Shown: one piece after another, positions 40,525 to 54,300 of the stretch | Layout of the letters: every line of letters begins with the position of its first letter | Position numbering within the stretch: the first letter of the stretch is position 1 | Assembly (NCBI RefSeq): GCF_036370855.1 | Contig: NC_088108.1 | Coordinates: forward strand, 14,655,448 to 14,719,447 | Source: Dromaius novaehollandiae | Taxonomy: Eukaryota; Chordata; Aves; Casuariiformes; Dromaiidae | Direction: 5' to 3' | DNA length: 64,000 nt | Position numbers and translations under genes: made by a program | The notes under the pieces: model-generated | The model's database searches: none | What the model was told of the DNA's origin: nothing | The model's input: only the letters and a program-made list of their open reading frames with translations

Positions 40525-43500
40525 TGGCAAGCACAGAGCTACCAGGAGTTGGCTGAAGGGATGTACAAGAGAGAAGGGAGAGGGAAGATGGACCCGCAGG
40601 AGATGCACCCCAGCTGTAAAGCAGGGCCATAGCCGTGCTCAGAGGTTCTCAGCCCCTGTTGGGCTCACCCCAAGGAGGTGCCAGGCCCTGGCCCTGCGCT
40701 GCCAGAGAAGCAGGAGAACAAGGGCTGATTCTCCCCCTGGGGCTGGGAGCAGGGCTGGCCCCACTGCCGGCCCCACTGCCTGCCAGATGAGGGTGTAGAG
40801 TGGCTGCTGGAGATGCAGGACAGGACAGAAGGAGCAAGCAAAGCCCTGGGACGGGGCCCTCCTGCTCTGGGTGCCTGCAGCTATGGCACAGGTTGCTCCA
40901 GGAACAGCCTCCCAGGACCAACCTGCCTCCCCCATTTCTCCCCTCTGGCAGGAGAGGCGTCAGCCTCCGCAGCTCAGGGCAGTGCTGGGCACAACAGTTC
41001 CAGTCTGCAGCTGGAACAAGGGAACAGTGGGATTTTCTTTGCTGAATCAATGCAAAAAGCCCACACAGAGCTGGCTTGGCCAGGAACCAGCTTAGGACAC
41101 CCCCATTACTGAGTGTCACCTTGCTTGAGGTGGCAGGAGCTGGAGTCTTCAGGTACATTGTGTCCTCCTGCGCTGGATCCAGACCAGCATCACCCCAGAC
41201 AGTCCCACGCACCACTGAGCCACGGCACGGCACGCGCTCGCCATCCTGCAGCCCGCCGTATCGGTCCCTCTTTGATCCTTCTCTGGGTTCGCCAGCGCCG
41301 AGCGTGTCCACAGAGCGCCTCGAGCCCCCAGGCAGGCCAGCGGCCCCGCCAGCGCACGGGCATGGGGACAGCAGGCATGTCTGGTGCTGAGCACCAGGAC
41401 AGTCAGTCCCTGCCTTGGAGCACAGCAAAGCTCACCCGTGGGTGTCCCGACAGCGCTTGAGTGCCTGCCCTGGCCTGGGGGAGCAGAGCTGTGCACACCC
41501 CCGGCCAGCATGCGGGCTCTCCCACTATGTGCTTTTTTCACCCCAAAACGTCCCAGCCCGAACTCTGCAAGGCAATGTTCACACCACGGCCAAGAGGAGA
41601 GGGTTTCCGCTTGGAGACGAAGCAGAGGGGAGCAGGCATGCAGCGAAACCGGACTGCACTCCCGCCTGTGCAGAGAAGGTTCGATGCTTGCTGCAGCAGA
41701 GACGGGACATTTGGCCCCACGGTCCGTGCTGGGCCCTGAGCGTCGGGGTACCTGAGCCCCCAAATTCAACAGAGCTCCTCAGGGAGATGCGAGGTGCCTG
41801 CCGCCCCTGGGGCGGTGCTCCCTGCCCCACTGGCTCTCCTAGGCTTTCCGTGGCCGGGAGTAGAAAAAAAGCTTCCCCTGCGGCCAGCGAGGCTGCCCCT
41901 GGCAGGCCCCACGCTCGGGGTGCTGCGGGCAGGCAGCTCAGCCCCCCGGTCCCTGAGCTAGAGCGGCAGCTGGGGATGCAAAAGGAAGGAAAATAGCAAA
42001 TGGTCCCTGCCGAAGCTGCGTCGTCGGCGACTCAATGCCCCGTCCAAACGCAGGCCAGGCCGGCGCGGCTCCGGGCGCAATTTGTCGGTGGAGGCCCTGC
42101 CTGCCCCTCTCCATCTGCGGCAGCCGCGGCGCTGGAGGGGGCACGGCGCGAGCCCGGCCCTCATTACCGTCCCCATTTGCTCCTCATTTGGGCCGGGAGT
42201 CTTACAACAACAAACCCCGCGGCGGGCGAGCGGGGGGGACGGGGGCACTTCCCTGCCTGCCAAGCCCCACGGTCCGCAGTGGGTTCCCGTGCTCGGCGCT
42301 GCTCTGCTTCGCTCCAGCCCACCTCCTCTGCCCGTCGTCCCCCCACACTGCACAGGCCCCCCAGCCTCCTCCCCAAGCCCCGCAAGCACACACCTGGCTG
42401 GGGCATTAATGCAAAACAGGGCATTGCAGCTCCTCAGTCCCTCCCGACCCCGAAAGGGTTTAATTCTGCTCCGCGATAAGCCTCTGATCCAGGCTAAGAT
42501 TTGTGCATGGATTTTGCAAAGCTGCAGCCAGCAGTTCGCAGCCCTTCCTCCCTCGGGCCGGGCCCCCTCGCCGCCTCCCTGGCCGGAACGGCCCATGTCG
42601 GCGACTCGGGCACCCCTCGGCCGCCCTCAGCCCGGCGCCGCATCTCCGGCCACCGCCGTAAGTACAGCAAAGCACAGGGCACCTCCGCATGTCACCCCGA
42701 GCGGCGCCCGCCGCGTGCAGCTTTGCACCCGTAGCAGCGCCACAGGACGGGGCAGCAGGGCCCCGGTCCCGGCTGGGGTTTGGGGAAGGAGAGGAAAAGT
42801 CGGGAGAGTTGGGCACCAAGCGAGTGAGGTGCCGTGGCAGGGGCAGGAGAGGGGGCAGAGCCCGGGGAGGCGCAGCTGGTGCTTTCCCGGGGAGCGAGCC
42901 CGGCGGCCTGGCGCTGCCAGCGTTAATGTGGGCCGGTTTCGCAAGACACTGCGGGATGGGAAATTTTGAAACAAGGGGATGGGAAAAGCAAACCGCCCTG
43001 CTCAGCAGCGCATGCCAAAGCTCGGCCGCCCGGGGCAGCGGGGCCCAAGTGCGGCGGGGGAGCTGGGCCCCGCATGCCCACTTGGACATAGCTCTGCCCC
43101 CCGCAGACCTCCGGGCTTTCCTGGAGAAGCGGCCATGGCTGGCACGTGCCGTCCCTGCCGACATCGTCCCCAGTGGCACAGGCAGGGCGACGGCTACGTC
43201 CCGTCTCAGGCAGGCGCCTCCCTTTCCAGCAGCCCAGCGGGATCCCCTGCAGCTTGTGGGGCAGGTTGGGTGGCAATGCAACGTCCTGGGTGAGCCCAGC
43301 ACGGGGACGGGGAGCAATCGTCCTCCTCCAGCTCTCCGGGGAAGCTCTGGGGCCACCACCCACAATTACCTCCAGCCAGTTCTGCACGAGCAGCACACAG
43401 CAGTAATTTCGCCTCTCCTGCCAGAGGGCATAGCGGAAAATGCGAGGTTAGCTGGCTTCTCAAAGGCAGCCTGATGAAATCACAGCAGTGAAGGAGCATT

Positions 43501-43930
43501 TCCACGAAACGCAGCGCTACAACGCGCGGGTGCTGCTAACACCCAGCCGCCGGCGCTGGGCACAGTGACGTCCCGCGGCTCCCCGTGTGCCAGGGCGGCA
43601 GCGGGCCCCTCCACGGCGCGGGGGCTGCCGGCGCTTGGCTAGCGGGGCCGGCTCAGCCCCTTCCCGCGCCCGGCAGCGGCCCGGCGCAGAGGAGGGCCCT
43701 GGCGGTCTGGCACCCTTCCCGGGCAGCGCCGCACTGCCTCTGAAGTGCAGCGGGAAGATAGCGGAGGTGAAAGGGCGCTTGGCATTTCTCCGGAGGCTCG
43801 GGTCAATCGTTAATCAGGGAGGGATCGCTTTTCACTCTTCCAGGTAACCTCTCCTCCCCCGGCTCCCACCCACGCGCCGCTGCCCGCACAAAAGCAGCGC
43901 CCCCGGGAGCGGGGTGCAGAGGAGCCGCCG
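40525..43930. other. Intergenic between divergent RIPPLY1 and CLDN2
   Basis: The two genes point away from each other, so this interval holds both upstream regions. It is GC-rich with many CpGs, especially at about 41.8-43.0 kb and from 43.5 kb on. Long open frames on both strands reflect base composition. No exon was recognised. A noncoding first exon of CLDN2, usual in mammals, may lie here; GTTAATCA at 43810-43817 resembles an HNF1 half-site. Confidence 0.5.
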
Positions 43931-43938
43931 GCCGGGCC

Positions 43939-43950
43939 ATGGGAAGGTAG
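43939..43950 (+). other. Minimal upstream open frame before CLDN2
   Basis: ATGGGAAGGTAG encodes only Met-Gly-Arg and lies 92 nt upstream of the CLDN2 start in another frame. It overlaps the donor-like GAAG|GTAGGC, so it may instead mark the end of a leader exon. Confidence 0.3.
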
Positions 43951-44030
43951 GCGCGCGCGGGAGAGCTGCCAGCGAGCCGGGCGAGAGGCAGTGGCACCGC
44001 GAGCCCCGGGGAGGTGACACGTGCGCCGAC

Positions 44031-44726
44031 ATGGTCTCCACGGGGCTCCAGCTGGTGGGCTACACCGTGGCCTTCCTGGGCTACGTCGGCACGCTGACGA
44101 CCACGCTGCTGCCCACCTGGAAGATCAGCTCCTACATCGGCTCCAGCATCGTGACGGCCGTGGGCTTCACCAAGGGGCTGTGGATGGAGTGCGCCACGTA
44201 CAGCACGGGCATCACCCAGTGCGACATCTACAGCTCCCTGCTCAACCTGCCCGCCGACGTCCAGGCGGCCCAGGCCCTGATGGTGAGCTCCAGCGCCGTC
44301 TCCTCCCTCGCCTGCCTCATCGCCATCATGGGCATGAGGTGCACCATCTTCATGCAAGGCTCGCCAGCCAAGGACAGGGTGGCAGTGACGGGCGGCGCGG
44401 TCTTTGTGCTCGGGGGGCTGCTCTGCTTCATCCCCGTGGTCTGGAACATCCACGTGGTGCTGCGGGATTTCTACAACCCCCTGCTCCCCGACAGCACCAA
44501 GTACGAGATGGGTGAGGCGCTCTACCTGGGCATCATCTCCTCGCTGCTCTCCCTCATCGGTGGCTTCATCCTCTGCGCCTCCTGCCCTCCCCGGGACTCG
44601 CCAGACACCTACCACAGCACCTACCAGCCCCGGCTGCTGGGGGGCAAGAGCCCCCAGCCCTCCACCAGCCAGACGCAGAAGACCAAGAGCGAGTTCGGCT
44701 CCTACAAACTGACGGGATACGTGTAG
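44031..44726 (+). CDS. CLDN2: CLDN2, claudin-2 (231 aa, single coding exon)
   Basis: Tetraspan tight-junction protein that forms a paracellular pore for small cations and water. The frame is 231 residues (human: 230). Extracellular loop 1 has the claudin signature W30, GLW 49-51, C54 and C64, with D65 directly after C64 (TQCDIYS), the residue known to give claudin-2 its cation selectivity. Four membrane spans lie at about 8-28, 82-102, 117-137 and 163-183. Loop 2 has RDFYNPLLPDS. The tail ends LTGYV, the PDZ-binding motif for ZO proteins. The ATG at 44031 starts MVSTGLQLVGYT, aligned with mammalian MASLGLQLVGYI; upstream in-frame codons before it contain no better ATG. It lies on the strand opposite to every other gene here. 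Confidence 0.98.
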   Translation: MVSTGLQLVGYTVAFLGYVGTLTTTLLPTWKISSYIGSSIVTAVGFTKGLWMECATYSTGITQCDIYSSLLNLPADVQAAQALMVSSSAVSSLACLIAIMGMRCTIFMQGSPAKDRVAVTGGAVFVLGGLLCFIPVVWNIHVVLRDFYNPLLPDSTKYEMGEALYLGIISSLLSLIGGFILCASCPPRDSPDTYHSTYQPRLLGGKSPQPSTSQTQKTKSEFGSYKLTGYV

Positions 44727-45331
44727 GGGGGCCCCGCAGCTGCCCCAACGGCAAGGTGGGAACCTGGCCAGCAGCTGCCCTGGCTCTGCAAAACTTCTGG
44801 GCTGGTGCAAAGGGCAGCCAGTAAGAGGAGAGGCCACAGCAGTGTCTCTCCTGCTCAGCCCTCTTGCTCGCGCACATGCGTTTGGGGGGGGGGGGGTTCA
44901 ATCCGCCCTCCCTGCCATTCCCCTGAGAGCCTTGCTACTGTTTTAGAGATCCCAGCTGATTACCCAAGGTGGTGAAAGTCCCCAGATTCGACTACCGTTA
45001 CGTGCTTTGGGCAGCGCAGCGCCGTCAGCTCACGGGGAGCACCACTCACCAGCCTCGACGGGAAGAGAAGCAGCAATGCCACAGCCCGGGCACGGCAGCC
45101 GCGCAGCACGGAGACCGCAGCCGCGCGGTGACAGCAGCCTCGGCAAGCGTGCCGGCCCCCGGCCACCTCCGGGGGTGCCCCCAGGGCTAACGCGCGGGGC
45201 CACCGTGTGTACCGCGTCGTGGGGCCGAGCGGAGGCATCGCGGGGCAGCGGGGCGTCCGCGCCGGCCCGCTGCAGGTCAGGAGGCACCAGCCCAGGGTCG
45301 GGTGCCGGTTTCAAACCAGTGTTGCAATAAA
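44727..45331 (+). terminator. CLDN2 3' UTR and poly(A) signal
   Basis: The CLDN2 stop codon is followed by about 600 nt of GC-rich sequence with a G run at 44883-44895. It ends at AATAAA (45326-45331), after which comes a GT-rich stretch (GCTGTGTTTC, then GGCTGTGTCTGAG), as expected for a cleavage site near 45345-45350. Confidence 0.7.
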
Positions 45332-45351
45332 GCTGTGTTTCTAGCTGGGCT

Positions 45352-48300
45352 GTGTCTGAGCTTTCCTGCGGCACCGAGGGCCCGGGGGCCTCCCTGCACT
45401 GCAGGGGAGCCCGGCGGGGGGGAATGCTCCAGCGGGACAGGGCGACCACGTGCCCACGCACCGGCTGATCCCACCGCAGCCGCTGCTGCACCGGGGCACG
45501 ATGGTGCTGGAGAAGGGAAGGGAGCAGGGCGAGGAGGCAGCACCGGTCCAATGTTGGCCCTGCCTATGCACTGGGCAGGTGAAGCAGGGGGGAGCGGGGC
45601 AGTCCTGCCTGCAGGGTACATGCCTGCGCAGAGGCTGGCATCACCGCGGCCGTGGTCCGGGGCTGCCTGCCCCCAGCAGCACTTCTCACTGGGGCCCCGG
45701 GGAGGACAGGCACGTGGGGGGCAGGGGCAGTCCCTGCCTGGCTGGTCCTGGGAGGCTGCTGGGTGGTGGCAAATGTGGCTCTCCCGGGCACTGGCAGCAG
45801 GGCGACGGTCCCCTTGTGCCCTCTCACTCCCCAAGCGCCTGCAAGGACCGGGCGAGCTCAGCTTCATCCTGCACCCGACCTGGCCCTCCCTCTGGAAACC
45901 CCGACGCCCCTTCACCAAACCCACCGTCTCCCCCCATCCCACCCCACGCTCGAATGCGCTGGCCACGTGCAGGTGCCCCGAGGCGCAGGGCAGAGGACCT
46001 GCCACCCCCAGGTCTCCGTGCTGCACGGCAAGGTCCCGGCCCCTGGCCCCCGCCCCGGGCTGGGCGCAGAGGCAGGCATAAAACGAGGGGAAAAAAAGAA
46101 AAGGAAAAACATTACCGAGGGAGCAGGGGCAGCTTCAGGTCGTGGTTGCAAAGGGCTCCTGGCTGCGGGGATAACGGGATGTGGGACCAACGAAACCTTC
46201 TCCCCTCGCCCCATGGCAGCCCCAGGCTGCTGCAGCGGGAGGGTGCTGCGGGCAGGCGGCAGCGGGCAGGACCCCAGCACCCAGTGTCCCCGTCCCAGCG
46301 GGGCCCGCGTCAGAGGGGTCCTGCCCTGCCCCGGGAGCAGCAGGGCCTCGGCCCCTCCGCCGGCCCCTCATAAAGCAATTTAGATTAGGTGCCGGAAAGG
46401 AGGGCATCAGGTTCCCGGGTCAGGCGTCACCGTTTCCATCATTAACCTTGCCCAGGTGAAATCATGCTTACTCGCTGTGCTAACGCTCCTGATAATGGTG
46501 TGAGTCACGCTTTCTCCCCTCTTTGCTGGGGGAGAGGCCACCCAGCCACCCCCCCCTCAACAACAGGGACACTCCTGAGCAGGGGCCACCAGGGACTTCC
46601 AGGCAAAGGCTGGCCACCCACCTTCTGCAGCGCCAGGCTGAAGCCCGATGCATCGCTGGGCATTGCTCCCGTGGGGAGACACCGGGCCAGCGAGGCCGGG
46701 ACACGAGGAGGGCAACACCGCGGCACGGGCCGCCTGCCCCGGGAGCCGGGGCACGGCTTCAGACCCGGGCCCCGGAGGTCACTCCAGTCCTTCAGCTGTG
46801 AATGTTTTGCTTCTTGGCAGATGACGCAGAGAGGAGGCTTGAAAGTATTTGGCAACAGCCGTGCTGCCTCCGCGTGTCAGGAATGCCTGCGCCGGGCCCT
46901 CGCCCCTCGCCTCCCCCCGGGGCGCGGGCCGGCGGGGGCCGCGGGGCCGGCACAGCGCTGCCTGTGTCCGCGCGAGGCTTCCCGAATTGAACAAAGGGGC
47001 ACTTGAAATGCGCCGTGCGGAGTTTTGCGGCTGCTGCTTTTATTAATGCTTTAATTCAAGCACCATGAAAATTCCCATTTTTAAGAGAGTCGGCACATAC
47101 TGCCGTGGGGGGGGGGAGGCTGTGGCCAGGGTGAGAGGCACGGGTCAATGAAGCAAAAGCTCCCATGGGAGAAGGCCCTCGGTGCAGGACACGGCTGCGG
47201 GGCCGGGGAAAGCAGGGGGCTGGAGGCGTTGGGGAGCGTGCTGCCCCGGCGGAGGCTCTCCAAGGGGGGCGGGCGCCTTCGGGAGAAGCAGCCTCCGCAA
47301 GCACGCTCCTGCCCGCTCCGAGAGCTCGGCTCAGCCAAGCGTGCTTAGGGTCTCGCTCTGCCTTTAAACCAAACATTTGGCAAGAGCAGATGCCCCTGAC
47401 CTCGGCAGCCGGCACGGGGCCGGCGTGCTGCACCTGCACCGCTGCTGCGACGGTGAAACCGGAGCCGGGGGAAAGGCAGCAATGAAATGCCCTGGGGGCA
47501 GCGCGGGCCCCGGGGGTGCGGGGTGCTGCAGCGAGGTGGGTGCTGGCACCTCTTGCTTAAAGGCAAGCCAGAGGCCAGGGAAAGGCACCGGGTGCATGAA
47601 AGCAGGTTATCCCCGCCTCTCGCCATCGCCCTGTTTCCTGTTACTGAGATAAACCAGGTCCTTGAGGGCAGGTCGGAGGGGGCCCAGCTGCAGGCTGGAG
47701 AGGACGGGAAGCCCAGGCTGACCCGGGAGCGGCTTCCCTCCCGCGGGGCTCCGGCTCCTCATTGCAGGTTGAACATCACCAGAGCCCCGCGTTTGGGTGG
47801 CCGTGCTGAGCCCGGCCAGAGCGATGGAGCTAGCCCCTCCGGGCAGCACCGGCCGCGGCCCCGTGCCGTGGGGAGACGCCGTCACGCTCCTTGCCGGCAC
47901 CACGGGGAGGGCTGGCGCCCCTCGGCCCCCGCGCTTTCCTGGGGCCAGCTGGGCACGGGGGCAAACGGGTGCCCAGCACCTTCCCAGCAGGAGAGCCACG
48001 GCGGAGTGGGGTCCCAGGCGGGACATGCGGGATGCAAGCAGGACACGGGGAGGGAAGCAGAGCGGAGCCACCACCTTGCAGGGCAGCATCCTCGTAGCCG
48101 GGGAGTCTCAGCCCCGCTCAGGAGGGCCGGGGCCTCGCTCCAGTGACTAATTCCCTATCGTGGGGAACGAGTCCTTCCCCGTGCACCTCCTTGTGCCAAA
48201 CTATGTCACAGATGAAAAGAGGGGGCAATAAAATATTAACATGTCCTTATCTTCAAAAGCAATAGAGGTACTATAAACTTGCCCAGCACACAGAAACCCG

Positions 48301-51300
48301 CGGCCGCACCTGGGCCAGGGGCTGCAACCTCATCGTACATCTGCGAGAGCTGCATTTCGGTCACGTCACCCCCTTTCAGCACCTACGCGCCAGGCTAAAA
48401 TGTGCTGGTCTCCAAGCCTTTCGCAGCCAGCCCTGTTCCCCACTGCTGCCCCCGGGACCTCCCCAGCTCCTTGCTGCCTCCCCAGCCCAGCACTGTGGTG
48501 GCTGCCCACTCCCCTGCCCTGCCTCTCACAAGGGAGCACACGATGCCCATCTTCCGCAGGACACCCCACACCCCGGGACATCCCACGGAAGAGGGCAGAA
48601 GCTCAGCCTCAGCCCCAGCCCCAGCCCCAGCCCCAGCCCCAGCCCGACCATGCGCTTCCCTGCCAACCATACCAGGCCAGCGGAGTTCAGCCCTTTCGGC
48701 ACGCTAGAGCTCTGCCTCCTTTCTCAGCCCAGGACCGCTGACCAGAGGCAGCGGTGACACAGCTGAGAGAGCTCTCACAGGAGGAGCAGGCGAGGCACTG
48801 GCAGGGACCATCTCTGCCCGCAGCCCTCAGTGCAGCCTGGGGGAGGCACTTGGGCGTGCAAGGCAGGAGGGGAAAGACAATTCAGGCCAAGTTCCTTGTG
48901 GACCAAGGCACTTGGAAACAGCCTCCGCATTCCTCCACCCTCTGCCTTTCTCCCAGCCACAGCCCAGAGCAAGCTCCCAGTTCCCTCCCTCGCTGCACCC
49001 AGGAGCTTCCCAGCCCCTTGGCAAACCAGGGCTGCCCTTTCAGAGGGGTCTGCGAGCAAGCAAGAAGGCAGCATCAGAAGGAGGTACATGAGTACCCTGG
49101 GAGCAAGGCATCGTCCCCTTCCCTGGACACAAACCAAAGCCAAAGATACAACCTTGCATCCTCCTCTCTAGGTGCTCTGAATCACCACTGGCCCATCCAT
49201 AACTAGCACCCTCTGGAGACGTTGGGGAAGGACAACCTCCTCCTACCCCAGAGAGCTTCTAAAGCAGCTGCTTGCAGGAGCAGAGGATACTCAACAGGTC
49301 ACACTATGGAGATGGGCTGCTCTCAAGCTCTTTAAATCATAACTCCCAAGCTGCAGTAGGCAATAATCCAAGTCATGTCCTGTGCCGGTGGGAAATGGAG
49401 GTATACCTCAACCCTAACCATGCCCCAGACCCCGATCTAACACCAGTCCTGGTGGCCATGCTCTAGCCCAGAAAACAGGAGCCACATGGTTTCATCTCAG
49501 GGTGTCTATGCATGCTGCTCGGTTGGCAACTACATTTATCCTTTATTTCCACAACTTTCCTGCTGTCACAGAAACCTGGGGACAATTTGTCTTGACTCAC
49601 ACAGCTGGGACACTGAGGCAAAACTGTCAGTGACCAATTATTCTGGTTTTAATGGGAGGCTTTGCGAAGGAGGTGAGGTAGCGAGAAAGCAGCAAAAGGG
49701 ACCAGGGCTTGGAACCTGGAAAGAAATCATTGCCCTCTCCTACAAGTGGCAAGGAGGCGAGGAGCCAAGGGAGGACCCTGGGACAGGCTGGGGGATCTGG
49801 CAGTGATGCAGGAATATGAAGCCAAAAGACCGTGCTGCCAAGACTGCAGTAACCACAGCCACTGTACAACCAGAGCACCCTGCAGCTGGGGAAAGCAAGT
49901 TGCGGGAATGAAGACTTAAGATGCCAACAGCAAATAGCAGCAGCAGCAAAAGTCACCTGGTATTTGGGAGCACTGGGAATCCCACAGGACATCACACCGA
50001 ATCACCAGCAACTCCTCTGTCCCCACGGTCAGGCATGAGAAGAAACAGCCATGGCACCTTCATCCAAGGGACCACTTGGAGCAGGGCTGCAGGAAAGAAA
50101 AAGCAGCAGCAGCTCAAGAACACAGAAAACAAGGAGGGAGGAAGATCTTTAAAGAAAAATATGAGGGAAATAGGGCAGAATGAACTGCACAGCGCAGCAG
50201 GGGAAAGGGACCTTTAGGTACAACAGAGGAGATTGCTAGAAAGTGCCTTCCTAGCTGGATTGGAACGACAGCTCAGAAAGCTATTGGGAGAATTACAAAA
50301 ACTATTTGTCTTAGAAACCCACATGTTGTGCCTGTGAGGAAGACAGGGAGGTTTGATCTTCAAGGCAGCACATTAACTTCACAATCATATTTCCCTGTAA
50401 TTTGAGTCTAATCTACACTAAAGGAGTTTCAGGTTAGAGATTTTGGCAAACCTAACACACACGCACTCTATGGCAGCAAGAACAGGCTTTATCAGTAGAG
50501 CCAACACCAATTCAGCAAGTAAAATAAGCTATATCAGCAAGAAACACTTTTGTAGTGGTGTAAAATAAGCTACACCATTGATTTTAGAAATATTCATAAA
50601 AGTGGACCATTCACCTCTAGTGAAAATCTGTCCTGCAGAACCAGGAAGAACAGAGAGAATGGAGGATTAATTGCACTGCACCCTCAACAACTCCACCATC
50701 AACCTCTGGTTAAACAGCAGTGCACCACAAGATAGAGGTCAAGACCAGAGAATCCTAAAGACAAATCCATGAACAAAATGAGCCACAACCACATTAAACA
50801 GTTCACAGAGTCACTCCAAGCAATCCAATTTACCTCCTCTTTTCTCTCCATGCTCAGGGTATGTGGGGACACTTGAGGGCTACAATCCAGGAGCACTAAC
50901 TCTTTGGGAACTGCTAACCTAAATTCACATCTGCAAGATATTTAGGCCCAAGATAAAGCACGGCTCCGTAGAAGAGCTTGCCATTGCACATCTAGAAACT
51001 GCCAGTTGATTTCTTGGAGCTTATTCTGTTGAGCCAGATCTTTAGAGACTAGAGGACCCAGAGAAGGCACTACCGGGCACCTCCGCACAGGCCACGAGAG
51101 GATCCCATGGATGTGCTAGCAAAGTAGTTTTGGGTCTTTCATGTCTGGAAAGGACTAAAACCAGGCCAAGACACACATCGCAAATAGCGTGATTGCATTA
51201 AACTCGCTTCTTTGGAAAACCTATCTCTAGGTATCTCAGATCATCAGAGCAAAGTCCCAGAACTCATTATACCTGGATGGCTCCTAAGATGGCTTTGACA

Positions 51301-54300
51301 GATGTTTTTTCTTCACCCAAACTTTTAGCCCTTTCCTTTCCAGGGAGAGGAGAACGAGAATGCATCTTAGCACTGGGGCCAAAAGCAGCTCCACCCTTCG
51401 GTCTATTTTCCAAGCCATACAGAAGCTCAGGGAGTTTGTGGGCATTACAGACCAGGTCAGACCTTCGCCATTGCTGGCTCAATGGCCCTGGTGCCCCTGT
51501 GTCCTTTGAGCTATTCCTCTACAATATTACAAGCAAGACCATGGTGCTCTTACTTAGCCTTTGGATTTTCCCCTGGCCCTGGTGGAGGCAGAGCCCGAGT
51601 AGGAGACCAGGCAATTAATCCCTGCTCAGTCCTATCTTCCTTAAGATTGTGGGCTTCCTCATTGATGTTCTCCACTCCCCAACATACCTCATGTCAGCGC
51701 GGTTTCCAGATGGCAATCCAGCAAGTCAGGTCACCCGGGCCATGGCTGCTGGCCCATCCCCATCTCCACACAGGCAGAGGAGTCACAGCAGATAAGAGGC
51801 AGCATTTAGCAAAAAGCCCAGTTCCCTGTTATTGAGGCAAGGAGAGCGAACCCGTCAGGACTGGAGGCGTTCTTCAATGAGGGGAAGGACCTCGGCGCCC
51901 CAAGGCAAAGCGAAGGAAGAGGCAAGCGGCTCACAGCACAAAGCCCCTTCTCTCAGCACTACGGGACAAGGCAAAGAACTGCTTCGGGGGGGGGGGGGGT
52001 CTGTTAGCACAAATTAAGTCTCCCCAGGCAGAGCTGTCGATGTGAGGTCTTTGTGGGGCCATGCAGTCAACGGCCCAGGGCCTGCTCACATACAAGGGTC
52101 TTGCTGTGAATTATGGCCTGCTTCCTAAAACTGGAATATCACATCTCCCAGGAATGTTATAGTGGCTAGCATCACATATATGTCCCAGGCGCTGATTCTG
52201 GTTCACATATTTTAAATTTACAACTGAAAATAGGTTAGTGTTACTGTACAGACAAATCCAGCTAATTCTCCCAAATTCAGCATTGCTACCAAATAAAAGC
52301 CTCATTGAGGGAATAAACATGGCCACACACGCACACTAAAGGCAGCTCAGTCTTGCAGGAAGAGACAAGTTTATCCTCCACCGTCCCCAAGCACAGCTAC
52401 CCTTTCCAGCAGAGGGCTGAGCTCCCACCTTTTCCTATGGGAAATCTCTGTAAAATGGGAACACCTGCCTGCAAAACACCATGCCGAAACTTCCAGCTCA
52501 CCTGTGGGGAGGAAAAACCCACACTGCTTGCACTGCTCTCCTGGCTGAATTAGGCTCTTCCCCGGCTCCTCGTGCTGCCTGTCTGTGCTGAGGCTGCAAC
52601 GGGACACTTGCATGCTTTGTGTGCAACATTGAGAAGCAGAAAATTGTAAACAGGTTTAAAAACAAACAAACAAAAACCCCACAAAACAAGCCAGGTTTCC
52701 CTCCCAAGCCAGGGCTGCCTGCTGCAGTCCCAAGCCTTTATGAGAGACAGCGTGGTACTGACTGCGGAGTAGCCGAGAGCTCCAGGAGGAAAAAGCTTTG
52801 CCAAACAGGGTTATCTTGGAGATCCTTTTCTGACTTCCTCATCTGCAGTAAGTATTTATCTTCGATATACAACTTAATCTGCCCAAACTACTATGATACC
52901 AGCCTGTCTTGGCATGGGCACTAGTGAGTAAGCTTTGCAAGATGTAGGAGAGAAGTGCCAAGTTTAAAAAACAGGTACTTTGATACCAGCTTATCTAAGG
53001 AAAATAAATAACTGTACTGTTTGCCAAGCTACATTCATTTAGGAAATGTTCCATCACACAACTGTTTCTGTTACTTCTTTATGCTGCCATTTCTTAAGCT
53101 GATTTATTTTTCTCAGGGACCCTGTATTAGTGTGGAGAGCATATATTTTGCCTTGTTGGTAATGCAAGACACAGAGGCGAGTATGAAACCTGCTAACTGC
53201 TCACAATCTGTTACACACTTGTGAAGGCTCCCGGATCAGCCCCTATCAATGCTTGCATCAAAGCTGCCCTTTGCTCGCCACCTCCTCACTCAGCACAGCT
53301 CATTCCTATCGCTAACATTGGCTTTTTCCTGTGCATCAGGCGAATGTGTCATCCTTTCCCCGGGGTGCAGGAATTAAAACAGGAGGAGCTTCGAGCTGCA
53401 CAGCCCCTGCAGACGGTCCCCTCCGCGGCAGCCGGGTTGCTGGCAAGGGGCATGGCCCAGGGAGGCTGCAGCGACGCACCAGACCCCTGCCAGCCCCGCT
53501 GCTATTGGGTCTTGGAAGTGCTGCTGCGTTTTGGCTTCTGCTCCTTAGAGGATTGTTAATCCCCCCAATCTGGTTCCTCTTCCCTGGCAAGCACCCTACC
53601 TGCCATCGAAGACCACACGGTGACGTTTTGAAGGGTCCTGTGCAGACGCAAACGTGCTGCTCCCCGCGAGCGCTCACCTCCGTCCCTGCCCAAGAAAAAC
53701 TGCAAATGTCCAGCAGAGCTGCGGCACAAACGCCTTTGCAGAGAAGCAGCAAAGAGGAACTTAACTCCTTGGATGCAAAGTCTACTCCAAAAGAAATTAA
53801 CTACCTGGATGATACAGAGAAGCTGACAGAGGTCTCTGAGATCCCACCATGACAGCCACGCTGGCAAAGTATGAGGAAAGCAGCTTTTAGTTTCCATTTA
53901 TAAAACAAAGCACAGGCTGATAAGATCAGTTACCAAAGCTATATAACTTTAACAACCTTTGCTAATTTTTCAAGCAATGACTCAAGAGTGTCGTGGTTGT
54001 GTTGAAAAACAGGCAGAGTGTGAAAAAATGAGAAACATTGGAAGTGTCTGGAAATAATCTTTCAAAAAATAAGGTCAAGAAGTATTAGGGATAAACTTCA
54101 CATCTCAGAGCTCTAATGGGATGGAATAAACAAGATGCAAAGAAGAAAAGCAACAGCTGAGGTGACTAGCTTAACATATATGCGCTGAGAAGACCACTGA
54201 GACCGAGCCTGAAGGAGATGTGCACATTTCTTTCTTTAGCAGCAGCTTTAGAGAAGAAAATAAGGTTCTGTCTCTTCCCTTACCAAAGGTAGATGATTCA

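Noticed and set aside
43803-44837. 344-codon open frame on the strand opposite CLDN2
   Set aside because: It mirrors the codon pattern of the claudin exon in GC-rich DNA and has no recognisable domain; the plus frame is plainly the gene.
53331-53852. 173-codon plus frame with a hydrophobic middle
   Set aside because: No similarity recognised, no codon or splice support; the hydrophobic stretch alone is weak evidence.
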